From Pseudoflavonifractor phocaeensis (GTDB lineage: Bacteria > Bacillota > Clostridia > Oscillospirales > Oscillospiraceae): a stretch of 49,376 nt of DNA. Below, in pieces: positions 10,185-19,800 of the stretch. Below the pieces are notes generated by a model that saw nothing but the letters and a program-made list of their open reading frames with translations, was not told the origin of the DNA and made no database searches. The translations under genes were made by a program, and so were the position numbers. Positions within the stretch are counted from its first letter, which is position 1, and each line of letters begins with the position of its first letter. The DNA is taken from contig NZ_JACJLC010000018.1 of assembly GCF_016901955.1 (NCBI RefSeq), positions 1-49,376 on the forward strand. Reading direction: 5' to 3'.

Positions 10185-10868
10185 ATGAAACAAGCACCCA
10201 CCCGGTCCCAGCGGAGCAAACAGATCCAGAGCATGGCCATTCTGGCTATGTTCACCGGTATTATCTTTTTGCTCACCTTTACCCCCCTGGGTCTCATTGA
10301 CCTGCCCGTCATCAAGGCCACCATACTCCATGTGCCGGTGATCATCGGTTCCATTCTTCTGGGGCCCAAGAAGGGTGCTTTTCTGGGGGTTATGTTTGGC
10401 TTGTCCAGCATGATCAAAAATACGCTTGTGCCCGGCCTGTCCTCTTTTGTCTTTTCTCCCCTGATCCCCGTCCCCGGTCTGGACCGGGGCAGCCCCTGGG
10501 CCCTGTTTATTTGCTTTGTCCCCCGCATCCTGGTAGGGGTCACCCCCTGGCTGGCGTACACTTTCATTAAATTCCTGTTCCGGAAATCCAATGCCGGCGT
10601 CCAGACCACGGGCATGGTGATCGCCGGGATCGTAGGCGCGCTCACCAACACCGCCCTGGTGATGGGCTCCATTGGCGTTATCTTTACCGAGGCCTACGCC
10701 GCCGCCCAGGGCATCCCCGCCACCGAGGTGCTGGCCTTCATTCTGGGCATCGTGGCCATGAATGGGGTGCCTGAGGCCATCGTAGCCGCTGTGGTCACCC
10801 CCGCCGTGTGCGTTCCCCTGGTGCGGGCCCTGAAGCTGGAAAAGGCCCCTGTGGTCCAGCCCGCCTGA
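10185..10868 (+). CDS. ECF transporter S component, probably for pantothenate
   Basis: A 227-residue integral membrane protein with about five or six hydrophobic segments (IFLLTFTPLGLI, VPVIIGSILLG, ALFICFVPRILVGV, VIAGIVGALTNTALVMGSIGVIF, VPEAIVAAVVTPAVCVPLVRA). The N terminus has a polar RSQRSKQIQ segment, then hydrophobic helix 1, as is usual for S components that borrow a shared EcfAAT energy module. The substrate is inferred from position only: it overlaps coaX by one base and faces coaBC, which matches vitamin B5 uptake (PanT-like). ATG 10185 was chosen since AGGAGG ends nine bases upstream; an in-frame TTG at 10179 is too close. No ECF ATPases lie in the window. Confidence 0.85.
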   Translation: MKQAPTRSQRSKQIQSMAILAMFTGIIFLLTFTPLGLIDLPVIKATILHVPVIIGSILLGPKKGAFLGVMFGLSSMIKNTLVPGLSSFVFSPLIPVPGLDRGSPWALFICFVPRILVGVTPWLAYTFIKFLFRKSNAGVQTTGMVIAGIVGALTNTALVMGSIGVIFTEAYAAAQGIPATEVLAFILGIVAMNGVPEAIVAAVVTPAVCVPLVRALKLEKAPVVQPA

Positions 10869-11626
10869 TGATCCTGGCGGCAGATATCGGCAACACCACC
10901 GTGGCCCTGGCCGCGCTGGAGGGCCGGAAGGTGGTGTTCACCCGCCGCCTGCCCGGAGCTCCCGCCCTGGACGGGGGGGCCTGGGGGGCTGTGTTTGAAA
11001 AGCAACTGGCCGGGACCGGTCTGCCCGCCCCGGAGGGGGCGGTACTCTCCTCGGTGGTGCCTGCTCTGACCGGCCCGGTGGGGGAGGGACTGGAGCGGCT
11101 CACCGGTCGCCCAACCCTGGTGGTGGAGAAGGATACCCCCACCGGCCTGTCCCTGGAGCAGTATGACGTCTCCAATCTGGGCATGGACCGGGTGGTGGAC
11201 TGCGTGGCCGCCCTGACCCTGTACGGCGGGCCGGCGGCGGTCTTTGACCTGGGTACCGCCACCACCCTGTCGGTGGCCGACAAAGACGGCCGGTTTTTGG
11301 GGGGGATGATCCTGGCGGGGGTCTCCCTGGGGCTGGAGGCTCTGGCCGCCCGGGCGGCCCAGCTGCCACCGGTGACTCTGGCTCCGCCGGAGGGGGTGCT
11401 GGGCACGGATACCATATCCTGTATGCGCCACGGAGCCCTCTATGGGGCGGTGGGCGCCATTGAGAGCGTCTCCCGCCGGTTGGAAGAGGAGCTGGGGCCC
11501 ATCACCGTGGTGCTCACCGGAGGTCACAGCTCCCTGGTGGCCCCTTTGCTCCAGATCCCCGTCCGCTGGGAGCCCGATCTGACCTTTTTGGGTCTGGGGG
11601 CTATTTTGGAGCGAAACAGAATATAA
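10868..11626 (+). CDS. coaX: Type III pantothenate kinase
   Basis: Phosphorylates pantothenate, the first committed step of coenzyme A synthesis, with the acetate/sugar kinase (ASKHA) fold. 252 residues. The phosphate loop is AADIGNTTVALA at residues 4-15. Substrate and cation sites appear as GMDRVVDCVAAL near 104 and FDLGTATTLSV near 125. GGMILAGVSLGLEAL follows, and the adenosine motif is LTGGH near 218. ATG 10868 overlaps the TGA of the upstream transporter gene (TGATG), so the two are translationally coupled. Uptake, kinase (CoaX) and CoaBC give an almost complete route from external pantothenate to phosphopantetheine. Confidence 0.95.
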   Translation: MILAADIGNTTVALAALEGRKVVFTRRLPGAPALDGGAWGAVFEKQLAGTGLPAPEGAVLSSVVPALTGPVGEGLERLTGRPTLVVEKDTPTGLSLEQYDVSNLGMDRVVDCVAALTLYGGPAAVFDLGTATTLSVADKDGRFLGGMILAGVSLGLEALAARAAQLPPVTLAPPEGVLGTDTISCMRHGALYGAVGAIESVSRRLEEELGPITVVLTGGHSSLVAPLLQIPVRWEPDLTFLGLGAILERNRI

Positions 11627-11630
11627 GCCC

Positions 11631-11662
11631 ACGGGCCTGCCGCAATGTCGCAGCAGGCCCGT
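11631..11662. terminator. Hairpin between convergent coaX and yihY-like genes
   Basis: ACGGGCCTGC pairs with GCAGGCCCGT. On the plus strand it is followed by a T-rich stretch (TAATATTCTTCTTTTTT), so it probably ends the coaX transcript. It has no run of T on the other strand. Confidence 0.6.
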
Positions 11663-12531
11663 TAATATTCTTCTTTTTTCAGCTCTTTCAGGTATTTGAC
11701 CTTTTTGTGCCGGTACCACACGCAGTTGAACAGATTGCCAATGATCAGGATGTTGCCGCAGAGGTAGAGCCACACCAGCATGATGATAATGGAGGCCAGG
11801 GATCCGTACACCAGGGAGTACCGGGAGGACAGGCCGATGAACAGGGAGAAAAGCATGGAGGAAAGCACCAGGGCTACGGAGGCCAGAAAGGCCCCTGTCA
11901 GAACGGGAGGCCGGGGCTTGCCTCGGGGGGCGGCCATGCGGTAGACCACCGATACAAAGAAAAAGACCAGAAAAAACAGCAGCAAAAACCGCAGCCACTG
12001 CCAGTCCCAGGGGAGCAGGTGAGACTCCAGGTGGAAAAACTCCTCTATGGCCTGAAACAGCCAGCCGCCGGTGAGCAGTACAACCAGGGACAGACAGATG
12101 GTTACCAGCAGCAGCAGGGAAAACACAAAGCTGGCCAGAATCTGCCGGAACCCCCGATAGCCCTTCCGGCCGTACAGATCCTCCATCACCGCCATCAGGC
12201 TGCGAAAGGCCGCCGAGGCGAAAAAAAGGGTGGTGAGCACCCCCGCCACCAGCAGTCCGGGGGACTGGTTGGTGGTGATATAGCGCACGTATTCCAACAG
12301 GATCCCGGCAATGGCCTGGGGAAGCAGGGGAGAGGCTGCCTGGATCACCCCGGGCAGGTCAATGGGCAGCAGGCTGATAAAGGCGTTGAGGCAAATGAGC
12401 AGTGGAAAAAAGGACAGCACCAGAAAATAGGCCAGCTCCGCCGCCGACCTGGAGAGGCGCTTGGTAAAATACAGCTTTACCATCTCCAGCGTAAACTTGA
12501 CCGCCGCCTTTTCCAACAGCCGCTTGGGCAT
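11662..12531 (-). CDS. YihY/BrkB-family inner membrane protein
   Basis: A 289-residue polytopic protein with about six hydrophobic helices. The first region, AELAYFLVLSFFPLLICLNAFISLL, is the family hallmark. Others are LLVAGVLTTLFFASAAFRSLMAVMEDLYG, FVFSLLLLVTICLSLVVLLTG, WLRFLLLFFLVFFFVSVVYRM and SLASIIIMLVWLYLCGNILIIGNLFN. The biochemical role of this family is not settled; older annotation as RNase BN is wrong. The start is ambiguous: GGGGAGGTGA lies 3 bases from ATG 12537 and 9 from ATG 12531, and I prefer the latter. It is convergent with coaX and lies downstream of pta, behind a terminator. Confidence 0.85.
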   Translation of the reverse strand: MPKRLLEKAAVKFTLEMVKLYFTKRLSRSAAELAYFLVLSFFPLLICLNAFISLLPIDLPGVIQAASPLLPQAIAGILLEYVRYITTNQSPGLLVAGVLTTLFFASAAFRSLMAVMEDLYGRKGYRGFRQILASFVFSLLLLVTICLSLVVLLTGGWLFQAIEEFFHLESHLLPWDWQWLRFLLLFFLVFFFVSVVYRMAAPRGKPRPPVLTGAFLASVALVLSSMLFSLFIGLSSRYSLVYGSLASIIIMLVWLYLCGNILIIGNLFNCVWYRHKKVKYLKELKKEEY

Positions 12532-12612
12532 GGCCATTCACCTCCCCGGGATTTGTTTCAATATACCATAAAATGGAAATTAGTGCAACCGTTTTGTGAC
12601 TGCTCAAGAAAA

Positions 12613-12643
12613 GGGAGCACCTGCGCTTGGCACAGGTGCTCCC
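12613..12643 (-). terminator. Intrinsic terminator of pta
   Basis: Minus-strand GGAGCACCTG and CAGGTGCTCC form a ten-base stem, followed by CTTTTCTTG. It lies 17 bases after the pta stop. Confidence 0.85.
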
Positions 12644-12659
12644 CGGATGGATGTACGGA

Positions 12660-13643
12660 TCAGGCCAGAGCCGCGGTGATGATGGCCATGGAGTAGACCT
12701 CCTGGGCGTTGCAGCCACGGGACAGGTCGTTGATGGGGGCGTTCAGGCCCAGCAGCACGGGGCCGTAGGCGTCAAAGCCGCCCAGACGCTGGGCAATCTT
12801 GTAGCCAATGTTGCCCGCGTTGATGTTGGGGAAAATAAAGGTGTTGGCCTGACCGGCGACCTTGGAGTCCTTGCACTTGGTCTCGGCCACCTTGGGGGAG
12901 ACAGCGGCGTCAAACTGAAGCTCGCCGTCCACGGCGAAGTCGGGATTGGTGGCCAGGACCTTTTCATAGGCGTGGCGCATCTTGTCCACGGTCTCGCCCT
13001 TGCCGGAGCCCTTGGTGGAGTAGCTCAGCATGGCCACCTTGGGGTCGATGCCAAAGGTGCGGGCACAGTGGGCCACCTCAGTGGTGATCTCCACCAGCTC
13101 GTCCTCGGTGGGATCGATGTTGATGGCGCAGTCGCCCATGGCCAGCACGGTGTTGTCACCCACGCCCTCACGGACCAGAATAAAGCAGGAGGACACGATC
13201 TTGTTGCCCGGCTTGGTCTTGATGAGCTGGAGAGCGGGGCGGACGGTATCAGCGGTGGAATAGGTGGCGCCGCCCAGCAGGCAGTCGGCCACGCCCATCT
13301 TCACCAGCATGGTACCGAAGTAGTTGCCCTTCTTCAGGGCGGCCCGGCACTCGTCGGAAGTCATCTTGCCGCGGCGCAGCTCCACCATGGCCTCCACCAT
13401 CTTGTCCATCTCGTCGTAGGTGGCGGGGTCAACGATCTCAGCGCCCCGGATGTTGTAGCCGGCCTCCTCAGCGGCGGCGTGGACCTCGTCCACATTGCCG
13501 ATGAGCACGGGGGTCAGCCAGGTACCGGCCAGCAGACGGGCGCTGGCCTCCAGGATGCGGGGATCGGTACCCTCGGTAAAAACGATCTTTTTGGGGCTCT
13601 TTTTCAGAGTATCGATGAGTTGCTGAAACATATGAATGGCCAT
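12660..13643 (-). CDS. pta: Phosphate acetyltransferase
   Basis: Interconverts acetyl-CoA and acetyl phosphate, feeding ATP formation through acetate kinase. 327 residues, the short single-domain PTA form. Family features: KKIVFTEGTDPRILEAS near the N terminus, KKGNYFGTMLVKMGVADCLLGGATYSTADTVRPAL near 105-140, SSCFILVRE near 155, and a C-terminal NINAGNIGYKIAQRLGGFDAYGPVLLGLNAPINDLSRGC. ATG 13643 follows GGAGGAG by six bases; the five upstream codons are dropped. ackA is not adjacent. It is transcribed alone from a promoter at 13706-13735 and ended by a hairpin at 12613. Confidence 0.95.
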   Translation of the reverse strand: MAIHMFQQLIDTLKKSPKKIVFTEGTDPRILEASARLLAGTWLTPVLIGNVDEVHAAAEEAGYNIRGAEIVDPATYDEMDKMVEAMVELRRGKMTSDECRAALKKGNYFGTMLVKMGVADCLLGGATYSTADTVRPALQLIKTKPGNKIVSSCFILVREGVGDNTVLAMGDCAINIDPTEDELVEITTEVAHCARTFGIDPKVAMLSYSTKGSGKGETVDKMRHAYEKVLATNPDFAVDGELQFDAAVSPKVAETKCKDSKVAGQANTFIFPNINAGNIGYKIAQRLGGFDAYGPVLLGLNAPINDLSRGCNAQEVYSMAIITAALA

Positions 13644-13705
13644 GGGAATCTCCTCCAATTCAAATATACAGACCAGTTTGTGCCAAAAGACTTGGCGGTA
13701 TAGTT

Positions 13706-13735
13706 ATTATACACCCGCCATCCCAAAAACTACAA
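13706..13735 (-). promoter_or_regulatory. Promoter of pta
   Basis: Minus-strand TTGTAG (13730-13735), an 18-base spacer and TATAAT (13706-13711), about 63 bases upstream of the pta start. Confidence 0.65.
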
Positions 13736-13769
13736 GCCAACCGGCCGAAATAATTGTAAAAAATATGAC

Positions 13770-13798
13770 TTTACTTTTTGTATTTTAAAAATTATACT
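13770..13798 (+). promoter_or_regulatory. Promoter of the Xre-type regulator
   Basis: TTTACT (13770-13775), 17 bases, TATACT (13793-13798), in an AT-rich stretch that stands out from the GC-rich surroundings. The predicted leader is about 70 bases. Confidence 0.6.
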
Positions 13799-13874
13799 AT
13801 ACGTATTGTTTATGACCTCGGCCGACATCCCAAAGTGGGATGGGCTGCTAAATAGAGATTGAGAGAGGTGCGCT

Positions 13875-14573
13875 ATGTCATCAGATTTTTCCCGCTGTCT
13901 TTCCCTGCTGCGGCAGGAGAAGGGGGTATCCCAGCGGGCGGTGGCCAAGGAGCTGGGGATCAGCCAGGCCCTGCTGTCCCACTATGAAAACGGCGTCCGG
14001 GAGCCCGGCCTGGCCTTTGTCATCAAGGCCTGCAACTATTACAATGTGTCCGCCGACTTTCTCCTGGGCCGGACTCTCAGCCGGGACGGCACCACCATCG
14101 CCGCCGAGGAGCTGTACGACTACTCCGCCGAAAAGGACAACGTGCTCCACGGCTCCATCCTGGCCACTCTGAATAAAAAACTGCTGGTCAACTCCACCGG
14201 GGTGCTTTTCGACCTGCTGGGCAAAACGGGGAAGAAGGAGGCCATCAACGCCGCCGCCGACTTTTTGGGTACCGCCATCTATAAGATGTTCCGTCACCTG
14301 TACCGGGCTGACGGCACCCAGAACGAGGACTTTTTCTCGGTGTCCGCCCGGGAGTTCACCGCCGGAATACCCACCGCCGACATGATCTGCGCCGAGTCCG
14401 ACTACGTCCAGGCCCTGGCCGACTGTGTCAAGGAGAAGGGCAACCTGCCCGCCATGAACAATGACGCCCTGTCCAAAAATTACCCTGGTCTGTACCAGTC
14501 CCTTCTCCAGATCATCCACAACACCGGCGAGCGCATCAACCGCCGGGTGGACGCCCGCCACCAGGAGCGGTAA
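13875..14573 (+). CDS. Xre-family transcriptional regulator
   Basis: A 232-residue DNA-binding protein. Residues 8-63 form a classical HTH_3 domain: CLSLLRQEKGVSQRAVAKEL, GISQALLSHYENGVREPGL, then ACNYYNVSADFLLGR. The remaining 165 residues are mostly helical (ATLNKKLLVNSTGVLFDLLG, INAAADFLGTAIYKMFRHLYR, and a tail ending GERINRRVDARHQER), and I do not recognise a named effector domain. ATG 13875 follows GAGAGAGGTG. It stands alone between divergent pta and lepA. An AT-rich upstream region could hold its own operator. The target genes are unknown; pta or a sporulation-entry function are only positional guesses. Confidence 0.88.
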   Translation: MSSDFSRCLSLLRQEKGVSQRAVAKELGISQALLSHYENGVREPGLAFVIKACNYYNVSADFLLGRTLSRDGTTIAAEELYDYSAEKDNVLHGSILATLNKKLLVNSTGVLFDLLGKTGKKEAINAAADFLGTAIYKMFRHLYRADGTQNEDFFSVSAREFTAGIPTADMICAESDYVQALADCVKEKGNLPAMNNDALSKNYPGLYQSLLQIIHNTGERINRRVDARHQER

Positions 14574-14596
14574 CATCAGAGTGAAAAGTGGGATAT

Positions 14597-14628
14597 CGTA
14601 GGGGCGGGTTCCCAGACCCGCCCGCCCG
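14597..14628. repeat. R2 hairpin repeat
   Basis: CGTAGGGGCGGGTTCCCAGA followed by CCCGCCC. The inner arms GGGT and ACCC pair. It lies between the Xre gene and lepA. Confidence 0.8.
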
Positions 14629-14708
14629 GATGGTTTTGCGGGATTCCAGCCCACAAATTTCACTACAATAGTTGATAATAACGTCATATTATAACGGGAG
14701 GTATTCAC

Positions 14709-16517
14709 TTGACCGACCAATCCAAGATCAGAAACTTCTCTATCATTGCCCATATCGACCATGGTAAGTCCACGCTGTCCGACCGGCTCATTGAGCAGTG
14801 CAACGCAGTCACTGCCCGGGAGATGGAGTCCCAGCTGCTGGACAACATGGACCTGGAAAAGGAGCGGGGCATCACCATCAAGGCCCGGGCGGTGCGGCTG
14901 AATTACCAGGCCGCCGATGGGGAGACCTACGAGCTCAACCTCATCGACACCCCCGGCCATGTGGACTTCAACTATGAGGTTTCCCGGTCCCTGGCCGCCT
15001 GCGAGGGGGCAATTCTGGTGGTGGACGCCGCCCAGGGCATTGAGGCCCAGACCCTGGCCAATACCTACCTGGCTATGGAGCACGACCTGGAGATTTTGCC
15101 GGTGGTGAACAAGATCGATCTGCCCGCCGCCGATCCCCAGCGGGTGAAGGACGAGATCGAGAATATCATCGGTATTCCTGCCCAGGATGCCCCGGAGATC
15201 TCCGCCAAGGTGGGCATCAATATCCCCGCCGTGCTGGAGGACATCGTACAAAACATCCCCGCCCCCAAGGGGGACCCCAAGGCTCCCCTGAAGGCTCTCA
15301 TTTTTGACAGCCAGTACGACGCATACCGGGGGGTCATCGTCTACTTCCGGGTCATGGAGGGGACGATCAGGACCGGCATGAACGTGAAGCTGATGGCCTC
15401 CGGCGCCACCTATCAGGTGCTGGAGTGCGGCCACCTGCTCCCCCTGGGCATGGAGCCCTGCAAGGAGCTCATCGCCGGGGAGGTGGGCTACTTCACCGCC
15501 TCCATCAAGAATGTGAAGGACACCCAGGTGGGTGACACCATCACCGGGGCGGACAACGGGGCAACCGAGCCACTGCCCGGCTACCGCCCCGCACGGGCTA
15601 TGGTGTACTGCGGCATTTACACCGAGGACGGCTCCAAGTACCCCGACCTGCGGGACGCTCTGGAGAAGCTCCAGCTCAACGACGCCTCTCTGTCTTTTGA
15701 GCCGGAATCCTCTGTGGCCCTGGGGTTTGGCTTCCGCTGCGGCTTTTTGGGGATGCTCCACATGGAGATCATCCAGGAGCGGCTGGAGCGGGAGTTCGAC
15801 CTGGATCTCATCACCACCCTGCCCTCCGTCATCTACCGGATCACCAAGACCGATGGCTCGGTGGTGATGGTGGATAACCCCCACAACTACCCCGACCCCG
15901 CCGTCATCGAAATGGCGGAGGAGCCCTACGCCAAGGTGTCCATCGTCACGCCCCCTGACTACGTGGGCAACATCATGCCCATGTGCCAGGAGCGCCGGGG
16001 AGAGTACAAGGACATGCAGTATCTGGACACCAACCTGGTAGAACTCCACTACTCCATGCCCCTGGGAGAGATCATCTACGACTTCTTCGACACCCTGAAG
16101 GCCCGCACCAAGGGCTACGCCTCCCTGGACTACGAGATGGACCGCTATGAGCCTTCCGAGCTGGTGAAGGTAGACATGCTCCTCAACGGCGACCAGGTGG
16201 ACGCCCTCTCCTTCATCGCCCACAAGGACAAGGCCTATCCCCGGGCCCGGCGGCTGTGCGAAAAGCTGAAGGAGAATATCCCCCGCCAGCTCTTTGAGGT
16301 GCCGGTGCAGGCCGCCATCGGCGGCAAGATCATTGCCCGGGAAACCGTCAAGGCCATGCGGAAGGACGTGCTGGCCAAGTGCTACGGCGGCGACATCACC
16401 CGGAAAAAGAAGCTGCTGGAAAAGCAGAAAGAGGGCAAGAAGAAAATGCGCTCTCTTGGCACCGTGCAGATCCCCACGGAAGCCTTTATGGCGGTGCTCA
16501 AGCTGGACGAGGAATAA
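14709..16517 (+). CDS. lepA: Elongation factor 4 (LepA), ribosome back-translocase
   Basis: Translational GTPase that acts on stalled or mis-translocated ribosomes. 602 residues. G-domain motifs: [14 protein letters not shown] (G1), RGITI (G2), DTPGHVDF (G3), [10 protein letters not shown] (G4). The EF4-specific C-terminal domain ends at [20 protein letters not shown] then VLKLDEE. The start is TTG 14709, seven bases after GGGAGG. The last 28 codons (16433-16517) are present again 252 bases downstream (16685-16769) with ten codon differences, nine of them silent. The intact gene's own end is the less GC-rich copy, so its C-terminal coding segment may have been brought in by the element that follows. 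Confidence 0.97.
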   Translation: MTDQSKIRNFSIIAHIDHGKSTLSDRLIEQCNAVTAREMESQLLDNMDLEKERGITIKARAVRLNYQAADGETYELNLIDTPGHVDFNYEVSRSLAACEGAILVVDAAQGIEAQTLANTYLAMEHDLEILPVVNKIDLPAADPQRVKDEIENIIGIPAQDAPEISAKVGINIPAVLEDIVQNIPAPKGDPKAPLKALIFDSQYDAYRGVIVYFRVMEGTIRTGMNVKLMASGATYQVLECGHLLPLGMEPCKELIAGEVGYFTASIKNVKDTQVGDTITGADNGATEPLPGYRPARAMVYCGIYTEDGSKYPDLRDALEKLQLNDASLSFEPESSVALGFGFRCGFLGMLHMEIIQERLEREFDLDLITTLPSVIYRITKTDGSVVMVDNPHNYPDPAVIEMAEEPYAKVSIVTPPDYVGNIMPMCQERRGEYKDMQYLDTNLVELHYSMPLGEIIYDFFDTLKARTKGYASLDYEMDRYEPSELVKVDMLLNGDQVDALSFIAHKDKAYPRARRLCEKLKENIPRQLFEVPVQAAIGGKIIARETVKAMRKDVLAKCYGGDITRKKKLLEKQKEGKKKMRSLGTVQIPTEAFMAVLKLDEE

Positions 16518-16684
16518 ACGGAACGTATCTTTTCTTACCCTCTGGGCCCCGCAAGGCGGGGCGGCGCTTGCGCCGTACAAGCGTTTTGGGCAGGGCTCAA
16601 AACCTTGGCGCAGGCGGAATTCACTTCCGCCGAGCATGTCAAATAAAAATGGGGTCCCCACAAAGGGCAAGCCCTTTGTGGGGC
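16518..16684 (+). mobile_element. R3 element after lepA
   Basis: 167 bases between two copies of the lepA 3' end. Conserved parts, in order: a CCCCGC/GCGGGG hairpin; a CGGCGC/GCGCCG hairpin; a variable segment; GGCGGAA-TTCAC-TTCCGCC (16613-16631); an A-rich linker; and GGGGT followed by a CCCCACAAAGGG/CCCTTTGTGGGG hairpin (16656-16683). The second lepA end starts one base after the last hairpin. The same parts in the same order occur after mgsA and after the nucleoside permease gene. No protein-coding potential is apparent. Confidence 0.75.
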
Positions 16685-16769
16685 GGGCAAGAAGAAGATG
16701 CGGAGTCTGGGGACAGTCCAGATCCCCACCGAGGCCTTTATGCCGGTGCTCAAGCTGGACGAGGAATAA
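16685..16769 (+). pseudogene. Stranded second copy of the lepA 3' end
   Basis: Encodes [20 protein letters not shown] then VLKLDEE and a TAA stop. It is identical to the LepA C terminus except for one Ala to Pro change. Nine other codons differ silently, including a TCT to AGT serine switch. It has no start codon or ribosome binding site, and its frame is closed by a stop inside the R3 element. It lies directly upstream of the terminator that would be lepA's own, so it is probably the original gene end. Confidence 0.8.
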
Positions 16770-16772
16770 CAT

Positions 16773-16806
16773 AAAAAATGGCTGCCTGAAAAGGCAGCCA
16801 TTTTTT
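16773..16806. terminator. Bidirectional terminator between lepA and the SLH gene
   Basis: AAAAAATGGCTGCCT and AGGCAGCCATTTTTT around GAAA form a perfect stem with A/T runs on both sides. It lies between convergent genes and just after the stranded lepA end. Confidence 0.93.
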
Positions 16807-16812
16807 ATGGGA

Positions 16813-19800
16813 TCATTCCATGTCCCGATACAGGAAGGTGACGATCTGGCTTCTGGTGCAGGTGGCGTCAGGGGAGAAGAAGGTACCGGCGGCATTGGTG
16901 CCGTTGGTGACGCCAATCTCCACCGCCCACAGCACGGCGTCGTAGTAGTAGGCCGAACCGCTCACATCCTGGAAGGGGTTGTCCTCCGTCTGGGGCTCCG
17001 GGGTCTTTTCCGTCCGGTGGAGGAAGGTGACGATCTGACCCCGGGTGCAGGTGGCGTCGGGGGAGAAGAGGGTGCCTGCGGCGTTGGTGCCGTTGGTGAT
17101 GCCCTGCTCCACCGCCCACAGCACCGCCTGGTAGTAGTAGGCGGTTTCGTCCACGTCGGTGAAGGGATTGTGGGTGCTCTTGGGCTGGGGCTGGCCCATG
17201 GCCCGCCACAGGAAGGTGACCACCTGGGCCCGGGTGCAGCTCATGTCGGGGGAGAAGAGGGTGCCTGCGGCGTTGGTGCCGTTGGTGATCTGGGGCTGGT
17301 GGTTCACCGCCCAGATCACCGCGTCATAGTAGTAGGCCCCGTCAGCCACGTCGGCAAAGGGCATGGGGTCCTCCAGGATCAGCGAGGCGGTGCCGCCGCT
17401 GGGGGTACCGGCGTAGGTCATTACCTGGCTATATTGGACGGCCAGCGCGTCCTTGTCCTGAAGGCCCTCCGCCGCCTGGAACCGGAAGGCGGTGGCGCAC
17501 AGCTTGCCGTCATCAGTCAGCCCGGCGTCCAGGGGGGTGAGGGTACCGGTGAGGGGGGACCCGTTCCGGGTGATGGTCACCGTCTGGGCGGTCACCGTGG
17601 CGGTCTCCACCGGGCGGCTGAATTTCAGGACGGGGGACTGGCCGATCTCACAGGTCAGGGTGAGGGTGGCCGCCGCCGTGGACACCAGGCCTACGTTCAC
17701 GTCGGTCTGGACGGGGGGCACCGGCAGCCAGTCGCTGTAGACGGTCTGGTAGCCCGCCTTTTCGTACTTCACCTGCCACCAGCCGTCGGGCACCATCCAC
17801 AGGTACTGCCCCATCAGGTCGGTGGTAAGGGGATTGTGCTGGTCAAAGGCGGCGGCGTCCCACTTCTGGCTTTCGGCGGCGTTTTTGGTGGGCTTGGTCT
17901 CGCTGTCGCTGTAGTATAGGGTGGTAGTCACCCCGGAGAGCCGGTTGGAGGGGATGCCCTCATACACGTAGCCGGAGGGGTCCACCCCTACCGGGGTATC
18001 ATAGTCAATGTAGGTGGTAATGGGTTCCTCTTCCTCATACGGCACGTTGATAAAGGTAATGTCGTTTTGACCCAGCTCTGTGGTGAGGGTCTTGACTCTG
18101 GTGAGGGGCATATAGCCTGCGGGCCAGTCGATCTCCTCGATCTCCAGCTGGTGGTCGGGGGGTACCGGCAAGGTCACCGAGCCCCCGGCATCGGTGGTAT
18201 AGGTGCCCAGGGTGTCGTTGGTGGTCTCGTCGGTGACCAGGAAGGTGGCGATGGGAAGAGTGCCCTCCGCCTCCTTGTAAATGGTGAGCTTGGCGGGGGT
18301 GTACTTGAGGGTGACCACCTTCCACAGGTCATAATTGTCTCCCAGCCCGGTGTAGTGGACTTTTACGGGGATACTGTATTCCTCCTGCGGGCTGCCGTTG
18401 ACCGAGACGATGCCGTCCCGGCTGACGGTGATGGGGCTGTTCTGTCCCTGATCTACCAATTCAAACCAGTAGCGGTCCAGGCCAAACACCCGGCTGCCGG
18501 TGGGGATGTCGTCGGGTGGGCCTTCCTCCGCCTGGAGGCCGGAAAAGTCCATATAGTCCATGGCCATGTTGACCAGCTCGGTAAGGCGGTCCCCGTCGGT
18601 AACCAGAATGGGTGCACCCTCCAAAACGGTAAATTTGGTGGGCATGTACTTTTCTCCGCTTTCCTTACGGAAAAACGTATTCTTTAGGTTGTCCGAGGTA
18701 AAATCCTTGGTGAGACTGGCAATGCCAAATTCAAAATCGGACTTACCCAGCTTTTTCCCAAAGGTTAGCCCAGCCTCCGCGCCGGAACGGGACACAATGG
18801 CTAACTGTTGATATTTTTCTTGCTTATATTGTCCCTGGGAGTTTACCTTGCCGTGGCCGATATTGATGTTGCCCACCACAAACTCACTATAGATCCCGGC
18901 GGTGATGATTTCGAGCAGATTCAGATTCAGACCAAACCGAAGGGAAGGGGCGATCCAACATACAGCATGGGAGGTGGACTGGAAAGCACCGCCCAGGGAT
19001 GTGGAGCCAAAGCAGCGGAACGTGTTATTGACATAGGCCACGCCCGCGCTGGCGGAAGCGGTGGTCCGGATCTCGCTTGTTGTGATTCCGTAGAGAAGGC
19101 CCTCCATGCCGATGGAGATGCTGGGGGAGAACTCCAGGGGGGTGGTGCCGATGGGGATGGAGGGAGCAAAGGAGAGGGATGGACTGTTCCAGAAGCCGCT
19201 GATCCCCACTTCCTCCAGGATGCGCTGGTTGGCGTCTTCATGAAAATAGCTGTTGAGAAGAAGGTCTATAGGGTTGCTGCTGGTGGTGAGGGTAATATCC
19301 GCTTCAATGTCCTCGGTAATGGTGGCTGTCAGATAGGCCGGTTCCTGGGGACCGGTCTCCCGCCAGAAGCCCCAGCCCAGGTTAAACCGGAAGAGCAGAT
19401 CCAGACTGGTGGTTTCCGTAATCGTCGCGGTCGCACCAGGTAAGTAGATGGTAAGGGTTGTTTTCAGTGCCAGGGTGCGCTTATCCGGATTGGTGGGATC
19501 TGTTTTCCAGCTGGGTACGATCTTTACCTCCGGAGGGGAAAGCACCGCCAGCTCGGCGGAGCTGGAATAAGGGGACATCAGATCCAAAAGCTCGGAATAG
19601 AAGCCGGATTGCAGTATATTTTCCGTCAACTGGGCCTCCAGCTCCTCCAGACCGTCGATTTGAGGGGGTACGCTGGTATCAATGTCCGCCTGGGAGAAGG
19701 ACAGCGTTTCAAAAATATTGTTGATGCCGGCCTCTACCAGCTGGCCGTCCTCTGTGACCCCCCAGGCCTCCTCAAAGTCGCCCACCACATAGACGCTGCC

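Noticed and set aside
16518-16684. Group I or group II intron as identity of R3
   Set aside because: The elements are only 149-167 bases, too short for a catalytic intron core, and no domain V-like or P7-like structure is recognisable. Splicing that joins gene to downstream copy cannot be excluded by sequence alone, but nothing supports it.
16433-16769. Diversity-generating retroelement (template repeat and variable repeat) as explanation for the doubled gene ends
   Set aside because: Differences are not restricted to adenines. They are almost all silent, the copies are C-terminal to housekeeping proteins, and no reverse transcriptase is present.
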